A stretch of 64,000 nt of DNA from Micromonospora haikouensis (GTDB lineage: Bacteria; Actinomycetota; Actinomycetes; Mycobacteriales; Micromonosporaceae), in contig NZ_FMCW01000002.1 in the NCBI RefSeq assembly GCF_900091595.1, forward strand, positions 137,337 to 201,336, read 5' to 3'. A program made the translations under genes and the position numbers. How positions within the stretch are numbered: the stretch's first letter is position 1; each line of letters starts with the position of its first letter. Positions 52,547 to 63,330 of this stretch are shown piece after piece. Below the pieces are notes generated by a model. The model ran no database searches and was not told the origin of the DNA. It saw only the letters and a program-made list of their open reading frames with translations.

Positions 52547-53719
52547 TCAGTAGGCGAGCTCGACCGGGCGGCCGAGCAGCTGGCTGCCGTTGTTGCCCAG
52601 CCAGCCCTCGGCCGCCGCCGCGTGCTGCGAGAACGTGTGGATGTCCCGGAAGCGGCGCTGCACGGGCGAGGAGTCCCGCGCCGCGCCGCCCCCGGTCGCC
52701 CGGTAGCAGGCGTCCACGGCGGCGGCGGTGACCTCGGTGACCCAGGGCAGGCTGGCCGAGATGCGCGGCTGCAACGCGGCGAACGCGGCCGGCCCGCCGC
52801 CGTGCGCCGCCCGGAACAGGTCGTCGGCCAGCGACCGCAGCAGCGCCCGGGCCGCCCGGACGTGCAGGTCGGCCCGGCCCAGCCGCTCCCGGAAGGCCGG
52901 CGAGTCGGCCAGCGGCTGCCGGGCGTAGAGCCGCCGCCGGCCCCCGTCGAGCAGGGCGACCGTGTCGTCCAGGGCGCCCTGGGCGATCCCGACGGCCACC
53001 GCGCCCAGGTGCAGGACGAACTGGGCCAGCGGCGCGACGAAACCCGGCCCCGGCACGCACGGCACGCCGGTGAACAGGTCGAAGCTCCGCTCGACCGGGC
53101 AGTAGACGGCGTCGACCCGCACGTCGTGGCTGCCGGTGCCGCGCAGCCCGAGGGCGTGCCAGGTGTCCTCCACGGTCACCTGCCCGGCCGGGAGCAGCAT
53201 CGAGCGGACCTCCACCGGCTGGCCGGCCGGGCCGGGCAGCGGCTGACCGTCGCCGGTGAGCACGCAGTTGCCGAAGATCCAGTCGGCGTGCCGGGACCCG
53301 CTGGCGAACGCCCACCGCCCGGTCACCTGGAAACCGCCGTCGGCCAGCTCCGCCCGCCCCTGCGGGGCGAAGCCGCCGGCCACCACGACGTCGGGGCCGT
53401 GGGCGTACAGCTTGTCGAACTGGTCGCGGGGCAGCATCGCCAGCAGGTGCGGGGTCTCCGCGCCGATCATCACCGTCCAGCCCGTCGACCCGTCCGCGCG
53501 GGCCAGCGCCTCCAGCACCGCCAGGCCGGTGTGCGGGTCGGCGTCGTACCCGCCGTGGCTGCGCGGCACGAACATCCGGAAACAGCCGGCGGCCCGCAGC
53601 CGGTCGAGCAGGTCGACGGGCAGCCCCCGGGCCGCCTCGATCTCCTCCGCCCGCCGGGCCAGCTCCGGGGCCAGCTCCCGCACGGCGTCGATCAAGCGAA
53701 TCCGGTCCTGGTCGTCCAC
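52547..53719 (-). CDS. Acyl-CoA dehydrogenase-like flavoprotein (HsaA/monooxygenase branch)
   Basis: 390 aa with the acyl-CoA dehydrogenase fold: N-terminal helices (PELARRAEEIEAARGLP, FRMFVPRSHGGYDADP), the middle beta domain (VTGRWAFASGSRHADWIFGNCVL) and a C-terminal helical domain (RDIHTFSQHAAAAEGWLG). FRMFVPRSHGG and the lack of a clear catalytic Glu point to the HsaA/HpaB-like reduced-flavin monooxygenase branch rather than a true dehydrogenase. Substrate unknown. GTG 53719 has AGGAGG 5 nt upstream. Monocistronic as far as visible. Confidence 0.85.
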   Translation of the reverse strand: MDDQDRIRLIDAVRELAPELARRAEEIEAARGLPVDLLDRLRAAGCFRMFVPRSHGGYDADPHTGLAVLEALARADGSTGWTVMIGAETPHLLAMLPRDQFDKLYAHGPDVVVAGGFAPQGRAELADGGFQVTGRWAFASGSRHADWIFGNCVLTGDGQPLPGPAGQPVEVRSMLLPAGQVTVEDTWHALGLRGTGSHDVRVDAVYCPVERSFDLFTGVPCVPGPGFVAPLAQFVLHLGAVAVGIAQGALDDTVALLDGGRRRLYARQPLADSPAFRERLGRADLHVRAARALLRSLADDLFRAAHGGGPAAFAALQPRISASLPWVTEVTAAAVDACYRATGGGAARDSSPVQRRFRDIHTFSQHAAAAEGWLGNNGSQLLGRPVELAY

Positions 53720-54096
53720 TGCCGCCTCCTGGTCACACCTGGCACGCGACGTCCCTGCGACGCCACGGCACAGACGGTGCGTCGCCCGGCGTCCCGGCGG
53801 GAAGGGACAGCGGTACCGGCGGGCCGGGCCCGCGGCGTACGGCAGAAGTTCCCGACCGACCGGGACGGCACGCACCAGGCGGCCGGGACACCGGGACCGG
53901 GATGCTCGACGGGCCGGGGCCGTCGCCCGCACCGCGACCCGCCGGCCCACGCCCACGAGCCGTCAGCCCGGAGGTCTCCGTGTCCGTCAGCGCCCACCCC
54001 GTCCCCGCCGGCCGGCGGGCGACTGTCGCGGGACCGACATCCGCCCTGGAGCAACGGGCCATCGGCAACCGACGACGCGGCTGACAGGATCACGTC
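53720..54096. other. Divergent intergenic region
   Basis: About 377 bp between the flavoprotein gene and the histidine kinase gene. I see no gene, clear hairpin terminator or operator; only short G/C-rich repeats. Confidence 0.4.
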
Positions 54097-56421
54097 ATGC
54101 TGGCCGACCCGCCGCCGCGTGCCCGCCCCGTCCCGAGCGTCGGCGACGACCACCGCCGCCCGGTCGCCGCCCGGGCCGTCGCCGTCGCCTGCGCGCTGCT
54201 GTTCACCGGCACCGCGCTGTGCTGGGCGCTGGCCCACCGCCCGTGGGGGCTCGCCCAGCTCTACTTCCTCGTCGACTTCACCGACTGCGCCGTCTACGGG
54301 ACGGTGGCCTGGCTGGTCCTGCTGCGCCGGGGGCACCCGGTCGCGTGGCTGCTGGCCGTGACCGGGATCGGCGGCGGGCTCTCCGCCCTGGGCGCGCAGT
54401 ACGCCGACCTGCTCCGGGTGCACCCCGGGCTGCCCGAGATCACCTGGCTCACCTCGGCCCGGCACTGGGGCTGGGCGCCGGGCATGCTGTCGCTGATCGT
54501 GGTGCTGCCGTGGCTGGTGCGGGAGGGGCGGCTGCCGGTGCCGGCGCGGGTGGCGGTGACGGCGGGCGCGGCGGTCGTGGCCGCCTTCGAGCTGTGCCAG
54601 CTCACCTGGCCGGGCCCGGGGGCCACCGGCTCCGACGTGCCGCTGCCGATCCGCAGCGCCGGCTGGGCGACGCTGGTCGAGCTGGTCCTGCCCGTGCTCG
54701 CCGCCCTGGTGCCGGTGCTCGGGCTGATCGCCGCCGGTGGGCTGCTGTGGCGGCGGCGGGTCGCGTCGACCACCGAACGGGTCGGACTGGGCTGGCTCGC
54801 CGTGGGCACGGCGCTGCTCGCGGTGAGCTTCGCCCCGGTGGCGCTGCCCGCCGACCGGGCGCACCTGGTGCCGCCCTGGCTGCCCCCGACGGGCATGCTG
54901 GCCGCCCAGGCGTTCTTCCCGGCCGCCGTGCTGGCCGTCGTGCTGCGGCAGCGGCTCTGGGGGATCGAGATCGCCGTCCGCCGTACGCTGGTCTGGTTCC
55001 TGCTGACGTTCCTGCTGGTCGCCGCGTACGTCGTCGGGGTGACCACCCTGGACGCCCTGCTCCCGGCCAGCCGGGCGGTGCCCGGGGTGCTGGTCACGGC
55101 CCTCGTCGCCGCCGCCGTGCAGCCGGGCCGCTGGTGGGTGCAGCGGCGGGTGGACCGGCTCATCCACGGTGCCGCCGCCGAGCCGCTCGGGGTGGTCCGG
55201 GGCGTGGGGGACCGGATCAGCGCCAGCGAGGACCCGGCCGACGTGCTGACCGGGGTGGCGCGGAGCCTCACCGACTCGCTGCGGCTGGGCGCGTGCGGCA
55301 TCGAGGTGGACGGCCCGGAGCCCTGCACCGCCCACTGCGCCTCGACCGGGCCGGTGGGCGAGCCGCTGGTGCTGCCGCTGCGGCGGGGCGAACGGGAGGT
55401 CGGGCGGCTCACCGCGTGGGCGCGGGCCGGCGAGCGGCTCGACGGGCGTACCCGATCGGCGCTGGTCGACCTGGCCCCCGTGGTCGCCTCGGCGGCCAGC
55501 CTCGCCGCCACCAGCCGGGCGCTGGTGGCCTCGCGGTCCCGGCTGGCCGAGGCCCGCGACTCGGAACGCCGCAAGCTGCGCCGGGACCTGCACGACGGCC
55601 TCGGCCCCACCCTCGCCGGGGTGGCGCTCGGCCTCCAGGCGGCCCGCAACCTGCTCGGCGTCGACCCGGCCGCCGCCGGCCGGCTGCTGGACCGGCTGCG
55701 CGACGAGACGGACCAGGGCGTCGAGCAGGTCCGTGACCTGGCCCGAGGCCTGCTGCCGCCGGTCCTCGGCGAGCGCGGGCTGGCCCCCGCCCTGCACGAG
55801 CTGGCCGGGCGGTACGACGGCTCGGGGCTGGTCGTGCAGGTGGACGCCCCGCCGCTGCCGCTGCCCGAGCCGGTGGCCACCGCCGTGTACGGCATCGTCG
55901 CCGAGGCCGTCCGCAACGCCCAACGGCACTCGGGCGCGTCGGTCTGCACGGTGCTGGTCGAGCGCGACGCCGACGGGCTCGCCGTGCGGGTCGCCGACGC
56001 CGGGCGGGGCATCGGGGCGGGCATCCCGGCCGGGGTCGGCATGCTCTCGATGCGGGAGCGGGCCGAGGGGATCGGCGGGGTGTGCGCGGTCGGGCCGGGG
56101 CCGGACGGCGGAACGGTCGTCAGCGTGCGCGTGCCCGCCGACCGGCTCCCGCCACCCTCGCAGCTCCCGCCGTCCCCGCCGCTCCCGGCCGGGACCCCGG
56201 CCGACGGTGCCGGGCCGGTGGGTGCTGCGCGGCCGGTGGGAGCTGCGGTGGGTGCTGCGCGGCCGGTGGACGCGCCGTTGCCGGTGGACGTGCCGCGCGT
56301 GGATGGCGGTCTGCTGCCGGTGGGCGCGGCACGGGTGGAGGGCGGTCTGCTGCCGGTCGGCGGTGTGCCGCCGGTGGGGGTCGCGTCGGGCGGGTCGGAG
56401 GTGACCGTTCGTGGTCGGTGA
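54097..56421 (+). CDS. Membrane sensor histidine kinase
   Basis: 774 aa. Residues ~25-340 contain eight or nine membrane helices, followed by a GAF-like linker (~360-470), the HisKA_3 dimerisation domain with phosphoacceptor His499 in RDLHDGLGPTLAGVALGLQ, and the HATPase (EAVRNAQRHSGASV, VADAGRGIG, GVGMLSMRERAEGIGG). After residue ~690 a Pro/Ala/Val-rich tail of about 80 residues repeats VGAARPV, VDAPLPV and GGLLPVG units, unusual for this family. It phosphorylates the response regulator encoded by the overlapping downstream gene (11-nt overlap). Signal sensed is unknown. Confidence 0.92.
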   Translation: MLADPPPRARPVPSVGDDHRRPVAARAVAVACALLFTGTALCWALAHRPWGLAQLYFLVDFTDCAVYGTVAWLVLLRRGHPVAWLLAVTGIGGGLSALGAQYADLLRVHPGLPEITWLTSARHWGWAPGMLSLIVVLPWLVREGRLPVPARVAVTAGAAVVAAFELCQLTWPGPGATGSDVPLPIRSAGWATLVELVLPVLAALVPVLGLIAAGGLLWRRRVASTTERVGLGWLAVGTALLAVSFAPVALPADRAHLVPPWLPPTGMLAAQAFFPAAVLAVVLRQRLWGIEIAVRRTLVWFLLTFLLVAAYVVGVTTLDALLPASRAVPGVLVTALVAAAVQPGRWWVQRRVDRLIHGAAAEPLGVVRGVGDRISASEDPADVLTGVARSLTDSLRLGACGIEVDGPEPCTAHCASTGPVGEPLVLPLRRGEREVGRLTAWARAGERLDGRTRSALVDLAPVVASAASLAATSRALVASRSRLAEARDSERRKLRRDLHDGLGPTLAGVALGLQAARNLLGVDPAAAGRLLDRLRDETDQGVEQVRDLARGLLPPVLGERGLAPALHELAGRYDGSGLVVQVDAPPLPLPEPVATAVYGIVAEAVRNAQRHSGASVCTVLVERDADGLAVRVADAGRGIGAGIPAGVGMLSMRERAEGIGGVCAVGPGPDGGTVVSVRVPADRLPPPSQLPPSPPLPAGTPADGAGPVGAARPVGAAVGAARPVDAPLPVDVPRVDGGLLPVGAARVEGGLLPVGGVPPVGVASGGSEVTVRGR

Positions 56422-57073
56422 CGAGGCGGCGATCCGGGTGGCGGTCGTCGACGACCATCCCGTGTTCCGGCTCGGCATGACGGCGTTGCTGGCGTCCACC
56501 CCCGGGCTGGAGGTCGTCGGCGAGGCCGCGGACGCCGACGAGGCCGTCCGGGTCGCCGACCTCACCCGCCCGCAGGTGATCATCATGGATCTCCACCTCG
56601 GCGGCGGCCGATCCGGGGTGGAGGCCACCCGCGAGATCGTCGGCCGGCACCCGGGGACCGGGGTGCTGGTGGTGACGATGCTGGACGACGACGACTCCGT
56701 CTTCGCCGCGCTGCGCGCCGGAGCACGGGGCTACCTGCTCAAGGGCGCCGCGCCGGGCGAGGTGGACCGCGCCGTCCGGGCGGTGGCCAACGGGGAGGTG
56801 CTGCTCGGGCCGGTGGTGGCGAGCCGGGCGATCGGCTTCCTGGCCGGGGGCCGGGCGAGCGGCCCGGCACCCTTCCCCGAGCTGACCGACCGGGAGCGCG
56901 AGGTGCTCGACCTGGTCGCCCAGGGGTTGAGCAACCTCGTCATCGCCCGCCGGCTGACCCTGAGCCCGAAGACCGTCCGCAACCACCTGTCCAACGTGCT
57001 CGGCAAGCTCCAGGTCGCCGACCGCAGCCAGGCCATCCGGCGGGCCCGCGAGGCCGGCCTCGGCCAGCCCTGA
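56411..57073 (+). CDS. NarL/LuxR-family response regulator
   Basis: 220 aa. Receiver domain with VAVVDDHPVFRLGM, phosphoacceptor Asp60 in QVIIMDLHLGG and Lys in YLLKGAAP; LuxR helix-turn-helix LTDREREVLDLVAQGLSNLVIARRLTLSPKTVRNHL (seen in parts) at ~150-200. GTG 56411 lies inside the kinase gene. Intact counterpart of the broken regulator at 50066-50692, but not closely similar. Confidence 0.95.
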   Translation: MVGDEAAIRVAVVDDHPVFRLGMTALLASTPGLEVVGEAADADEAVRVADLTRPQVIIMDLHLGGGRSGVEATREIVGRHPGTGVLVVTMLDDDDSVFAALRAGARGYLLKGAAPGEVDRAVRAVANGEVLLGPVVASRAIGFLAGGRASGPAPFPELTDREREVLDLVAQGLSNLVIARRLTLSPKTVRNHLSNVLGKLQVADRSQAIRRAREAGLGQP

Positions 57074-57117
57074 CCCGCCCACCCGACGTGGGCGTCGCGG
57101 GGCGGGCCCGGGGCGTG

Positions 57118-57167
57118 AGGAGGGTCCCCTTCTCTACCGGAGGCGTTAACAAGAGGCCCTTCCTTGC
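57118..57167. repeat. Dispersed AAGGAAGGGCC/GTTAACGC repeat, copy C
   Basis: 50 bp in the orientation opposite to copies A and B; its reverse complement matches copy B at 45 of 50 positions. Lies 44 nt after the response regulator stop and 19 nt before the next start. Confidence 0.85.
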
Positions 57168-57186
57168 CACTCCCTATGCTCGGGGA

Positions 57187-58116
57187 ATGGAACTGCGGAT
57201 CTTCACCGAACCCCAGCAGGGCGCCAGCTACGACCAGCTGCTCGCCGTGGCCCGCTGCGCCGAGGACGCCGGCTACGGCGCGTTCTTCCGTTCCGACCAC
57301 TACCTGAAGATGGGCGCGGTCAGCGGCGACCCCGGACCCACCGACGCCTGGACCACCCTCGCCGGGCTGGCCCGGGACACCTCCCGGATCCGGCTCGGCA
57401 CGCTGATGACGGCCGCCACCTTCCGGTTCCCCGGGCCCCTCGCGATCACCGTCGCGCAGGTCGACCAGATGAGCGGCGGACGCGTGGAGCTGGGCATCGG
57501 CGCCGGCTGGTTCGCCGAGGAGCACAGCGCGTACGGCATCCCGTTCCCGCCGCTGGGGGAGCGGTTCGACCGGCTGGAGGAGCAGCTCGCCGTCATCACC
57601 GGGCTCTGGGAGACCCCGGCCGGCGAGACCTTCGACTTCGCCGGGCGCTACTACCCGGTGCAGGGTTCACCGGCCCTGCCCAAGCCGGTGCAGCAGCCGC
57701 GCCCGCCGATCCTGCTCGGCGGGAAGGGGCCGAAGCGTACGCCCCGCCTCGCGGCCCGCTACGCCGACGAGTTCAACCTGCCGTTCGTCTCGATCGAGGA
57801 GACGGCCGCGCAGTTCGAGCGGGTCCGCGCCGCGTGCGCGGAGATCGGCCGGGACCCGGCCGGGATGAACTGGTCCAACGCCCTGGTGCTGTGCTGCGGG
57901 CGGGACGAGGCGGAGGTGCGCAGGCGGGCCGAGGCGATCGGGCGGGAGCCGGCCGAGCTGCGCGAGAACGGCCTCGCCGGCACCCCCGCCGAGGTCGTCG
58001 ACAGGATCGGCCGGTACGCCGAGACCGGCAGCGGCCGGATCTACCTCCAGGTCCTCGACCTGGCCGACCTGGACCACGTCGAGCTGGTCGCCGCCGAGGT
58101 GATGCCCCAGCTCTGA
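57187..58116 (+). CDS. LLM-class F420-dependent oxidoreductase
   Basis: 309-aa luciferase-like barrel. MELRIFTEPQQGASYDQLL, SDHYLKMG, IRLGTLMTAATFRFPGPLAITVAQVDQMSGGRVELGIGAGW (in parts) and LLGGKGPKRTPRLAARYADEFNL follow the F420-dependent LLM pattern used for cofactor and substrate binding. Such enzymes use F420H2 or F420 in secondary and central metabolism; substrate unknown. ATG 57187 has CTCGGGGA upstream (weak). Single gene. Confidence 0.9.
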   Translation: MELRIFTEPQQGASYDQLLAVARCAEDAGYGAFFRSDHYLKMGAVSGDPGPTDAWTTLAGLARDTSRIRLGTLMTAATFRFPGPLAITVAQVDQMSGGRVELGIGAGWFAEEHSAYGIPFPPLGERFDRLEEQLAVITGLWETPAGETFDFAGRYYPVQGSPALPKPVQQPRPPILLGGKGPKRTPRLAARYADEFNLPFVSIEETAAQFERVRAACAEIGRDPAGMNWSNALVLCCGRDEAEVRRRAEAIGREPAELRENGLAGTPAEVVDRIGRYAETGSGRIYLQVLDLADLDHVELVAAEVMPQL

Positions 58117-58262
58117 CGGCCGCCACCGGGCGGGACCGGCCACCGGGGCGGGAGGTCCCGCCATCCGGGGGCCCGCCGCCTGGGCGAGTTCGCCGGATTC
58201 GCTGACACCGGGGCCCCGCTGGTGGAACCTGCGAGGGGAGCTTCGGGCGGAGGTGGGGGCGC

Positions 58263-59888
58263 GTGGGCCGCAGGCAGGTCGGGCTGCTCGTCCTCACCGG
58301 CCTGTTCCCCACCGTCGAGGCCATCGTGCTGGTGGCGATGGGCTTCGTGGCCGCCGAGGGGCTCGCGCCGCAGACCGGTGCCGTCTGGCCGTACGACACC
58401 TACCACGACCTGCGGTGGATGTTCGTCTACCACCAGTCGTGGCCGGAGTTCCTGACGACGTTCTGGCTGGTGGTGCTGGCCCGCACCGGTTACCACACCC
58501 TCATGGTGCGGCTGGCGTGGCCGGAGGGGATGCCGATGCCGTCGGTGCCCTGGATGCTCCGGCGGGGCTTCCTCCTGGCCGTGGTGGTCACGGTCGTCGT
58601 CTCGCCGTGGGCGGTGATCTCGGTGGCCGCGTCGGTGGTGGCGCTGTCCTGGGTGCTGCTCGCGTCGCTGCTGCCGATGTTTCTGATCGCCCCGTTCATG
58701 CAGCGGGCCGCCATGGTCAAGGTGTGGTGGGGCGGGCTGCCGTCGATCCGGCTGGTCGGCTGGTCGCTGCTGAACCTGGTGGCGCTCACGCTGGCCGGCG
58801 CGGTGGCGTGGAGCGTGCCGAGCTGGTGGACGGTGCCGGTTTCCGCCGTGGCGGGCGTGGTGAACGGGCTGCTGTGGATCCGGATCCTCCGGGTGGCCCT
58901 GCTCGCGCCGCCGCCGAGGTGGGCCCGGGTGCCCGTGACGCCGTTCGTGGTGCTGGTCGCGTTCGCCGTGCCGGTGCTGATCCCGCTGGCGGTGGACGCG
59001 GTGCCGGCCAGCCTGCGGGCCGAGCAGGTGCTGCTCGACCGGCCGCTGCCACCGGAGATCACCCAGGCGGTGGTCGTGCTGGCCGGCTACGGCTCCGCGT
59101 ACGGGGGCGAGCAGCCGAACGACCCGAGGGTGCAGTGGTTCTCCTACCGGGGGTTGGACCCCGACGGCAGGCCCCGGCCCTACGGGCCGACGGACACCAC
59201 GATCTCGATGGCCGACAGCGTGCGGCTGCTCGCCGACCAGGTGGACCGGCTGCACCGGCAGACCGGCCGGAAGGTGGCCCTGGTCGGGGAGAGCGAGGGG
59301 GCGCTCGTGGCCCGCACCTACCTCGCCGAGCGGCCCCACCCCGCGGTCGACGCGCTGGCCATGTTCAGCCCGCTGATCGGGGCCGGCCGGGCCTACTATC
59401 CGCCGCCCGGCGTGCGCCGGGGGTGGGGCCTGGTCACCGGCTGGTACCTGCGGGCCCTCTACGAACCCGTCCGCCTCAGCGGCGGGCCCGGCAACGGGCC
59501 GGACGAGCCGTTCATCCGCTCGCTGCTCGACGACGCGCCGTTCTACCGCAACGGGTTCATGTGCCCGGTGCCCGGCGTGCGGATGGTGGCCTTCCTGCCG
59601 TACACGACGGCCGCCGAGGCGCCGCCCGGCGACTACACCGGCATCCCGGTCTTCCAGACCATCGGCGTGCACGGCGGCCTGCTCGACCGGACGCAGGTCC
59701 GGGACAACCTGGTCGCCTTCCTCGCCGGCGCGTCGGTGCAGCGGACCCGGGCCGAGTACACGCTGATCCAGCGGCTCACCGCCGCCTGGCAGGCGCCGCC
59801 GCTGGACATCTCGGCCAATCCGGCGTGGGCGGACGTCCGGGAGCCGGACCCGGCGTTCACGGCCCGGGTCTGCGTGCCGGGCAGGTGA
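58263..59888 (+). CDS. Membrane protein with C-terminal alpha/beta-hydrolase domain
   Basis: 541 aa, not a named family that I recognise. Residues ~1-255 hold about six membrane helices with conserved aromatic loops (VYHQSWPEFLTTFW). From ~275 a soluble domain reads QAVVVLAGYGSAYGGEQPND and KVALVGESEGALVARTYL, where GESEG (Ser ~353) is a classic alpha/beta-hydrolase nucleophile elbow; later Asp and His candidates include YTGIPVFQTIGVHGGL. A membrane-tethered esterase, lipase or thioesterase is likely. GTG 58263 has GGAGGTGGGGGC directly upstream. Confidence 0.7.
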   Translation: MGRRQVGLLVLTGLFPTVEAIVLVAMGFVAAEGLAPQTGAVWPYDTYHDLRWMFVYHQSWPEFLTTFWLVVLARTGYHTLMVRLAWPEGMPMPSVPWMLRRGFLLAVVVTVVVSPWAVISVAASVVALSWVLLASLLPMFLIAPFMQRAAMVKVWWGGLPSIRLVGWSLLNLVALTLAGAVAWSVPSWWTVPVSAVAGVVNGLLWIRILRVALLAPPPRWARVPVTPFVVLVAFAVPVLIPLAVDAVPASLRAEQVLLDRPLPPEITQAVVVLAGYGSAYGGEQPNDPRVQWFSYRGLDPDGRPRPYGPTDTTISMADSVRLLADQVDRLHRQTGRKVALVGESEGALVARTYLAERPHPAVDALAMFSPLIGAGRAYYPPPGVRRGWGLVTGWYLRALYEPVRLSGGPGNGPDEPFIRSLLDDAPFYRNGFMCPVPGVRMVAFLPYTTAAEAPPGDYTGIPVFQTIGVHGGLLDRTQVRDNLVAFLAGASVQRTRAEYTLIQRLTAAWQAPPLDISANPAWADVREPDPAFTARVCVPGR

Positions 59889-59958
59889 CCGATCTGCGTG
59901 CCCGGCCGGTGACCGGCAGGAGCGCCGGGCGGGGCGGGCCGGCGCGGGCCCGCGCAGG

Positions 59959-60399
59959 TCACAGCGGCGGCGGGCCGCACACCTTCCAGCCGCCGTCCTG
60001 CTTCTTGAGGTGGAACTGCACCTCCCTGCTCGGGAGGCCCGGGTAGGTGATGTCGGCGGTCACGACGTACTGCGTGGGGGCTTCGCTGCTCCGCCGGACG
60101 GCGAGGTCGGTGATGCGGAATCCGGTCGGGTCGACGATCGCGCTGGCGGTGGCGTCCCAGTCCGCCCGGGACCGCCCGCGCTGTCCGGCCGCGCAGAGCA
60201 GGTCGTACGCCGTGCCGTTGTCGCCCCGCACGGCGGCGCCGAGGTACGCCTCGCTGGCGGCGCGCATGCCCGGCTCGTCCGCCTTGTCCTTGCGCTGGAG
60301 ATAGAAGCCGCTGATCGGCGTGCCGCAGCAGACGAGCGCGACGACGACGAAGAGCGTGATCTCGAATCCCCGGGTGGACATGTTCGCCTTGTCGGCCAT
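59959..60399 (-). CDS. Membrane-anchored small protein, NTF2/DUF4878-like
   Basis: 146 aa: one N-terminal membrane helix (ITLFVVVALVCCGTPISGFYL, in two pieces), then a soluble ~110-residue domain (AASEAYLGAAVRGDNGTAYDLLCAAGQ, VVTADITYPGLPSREVQFHLKKQDGGWKVCG) shaped like NTF2-like DUF4878 domains. Two cysteines (CAAG and VCGPPP) could pair. Function unknown. Confidence 0.7.
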   Translation of the reverse strand: MADKANMSTRGFEITLFVVVALVCCGTPISGFYLQRKDKADEPGMRAASEAYLGAAVRGDNGTAYDLLCAAGQRGRSRADWDATASAIVDPTGFRITDLAVRRSSEAPTQYVVTADITYPGLPSREVQFHLKKQDGGWKVCGPPPL

Positions 60400-60468
60400 G
60401 CCGTGAGGGTAGGGACGGCCGGCAACGCCCCGGCGCCGGGCGGCGGAAGGCGGCGGTGGCGCTGCCCC

Positions 60469-62311
<1,843 letters not shown>

Positions 62312-62397
62312 CGGCGCGGGGCGGGGCCCGGGCATAACCCCGTGACAGGAGCGCGACGGGATTGGCCCGGCCCGGCCGCTGCGGGGAAAAATGATGC

Positions 62398-63321
62398 ATG
62401 TCGATTTATCCTGGCGTGCTGTCCGCCCCCCGTGTGCCCGGCCGCTCCCGGCCGGCAGCGCCCCGTCGCCCGTGGCGCGTCGTCGCCGCGCTGGCCACGA
62501 CCCTCGCCCTGGCCGTCGCCGGCTCGACCCCCGCCCACGCCGACAACCCCTACGAGCGCGGCCCCGACCCCACGGTGGCGAGCATCGAGGCGACCACCGG
62601 CCCGTTCGCCACCGCCCAGCTCACCGTCGCCCGCTCCGCCGTGACCGGCTTCGGCGGCGCGACCGTGTGGTATCCGACGAGCACCGCCGAGGGCACCTTC
62701 GGCGTGGTCGCCATCGCACCCGGCTTCACCAACACCCAGTCCGCCGTGGCCTGGCTCGGCCCCCGCCTCGCCTCCCAGGGCTTCGTCGTGGCCACCATCG
62801 ACACCCTCTCGGTGTACGACCAGCCGGCGAGCCGGGGCACCCAGCTCCTCGCGGCCCTGGACTACCTGGTCGGCACCAGCGCCGTGCGCAGCCGCATCGA
62901 CCGCAACCGGCTCGCCGTCATGGGCTACTCCATGGGCGGCGGGGGCACCCTCGCGGCGGCGAACACCCGGCCCTCCCTGCAGGCGGCGATCCCGCTGACC
63001 GGCTGGCACACCACCAAGAACTGGTCCGGCGTACGCGTGCCGACCCTCGTCGTCGGCGCCGAGAACGACACGGTGGCCCCGGTGACCTCACACTCCGAGC
63101 CGTTCTACACCAGCCTGCCGGCCAGCCTCGACAAGGCGTACCTGGAGCTGAACGCCGCCAGCCACTCCGCGCCCACCTCGCCGAACGTGACCATCGCGAA
63201 GTACAGCATCTCCTGGCTCAAGCGGTTCGTCGATGACGACACCCGCTACGAGCAGTTCCTCTGCCCCGCCCCGCGCGGCAGCGCGATCGAGGAGTACCGC
63301 GACACCTGCCCGCACTCCTGA
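62398..63321 (+). CDS. Secreted polyester hydrolase (cutinase / PET-hydrolase family)
   Basis: 307 aa; signal to about residue 48 (AHA-DNPYERGPDPT). The mature chain follows bacterial cutinases such as those of Thermobifida almost block for block: ATTGPFATAQLTVARS, TGFGGATVWYP, APGFTNTQSAVAWLG, GYSMGGGGTL, PLTGWHTTKNW, VGAENDTVAPV, YLELNAASHSAP and KRFVDDDTRYEQFLCP. Catalytic triad: Ser178, Asp224, His256. Trp203 and Met179 of the polyester pocket are present; Phe110 replaces the usual Tyr that contributes to the oxyanion hole. C289 and C304 form the family's C-terminal disulfide. ATG 62398; no clear ribosome site. Confidence 0.93.
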   Translation: MSIYPGVLSAPRVPGRSRPAAPRRPWRVVAALATTLALAVAGSTPAHADNPYERGPDPTVASIEATTGPFATAQLTVARSAVTGFGGATVWYPTSTAEGTFGVVAIAPGFTNTQSAVAWLGPRLASQGFVVATIDTLSVYDQPASRGTQLLAALDYLVGTSAVRSRIDRNRLAVMGYSMGGGGTLAAANTRPSLQAAIPLTGWHTTKNWSGVRVPTLVVGAENDTVAPVTSHSEPFYTSLPASLDKAYLELNAASHSAPTSPNVTIAKYSISWLKRFVDDDTRYEQFLCPAPRGSAIEEYRDTCPHS

Positions 63322-63330
63322 CCGGCCCGT

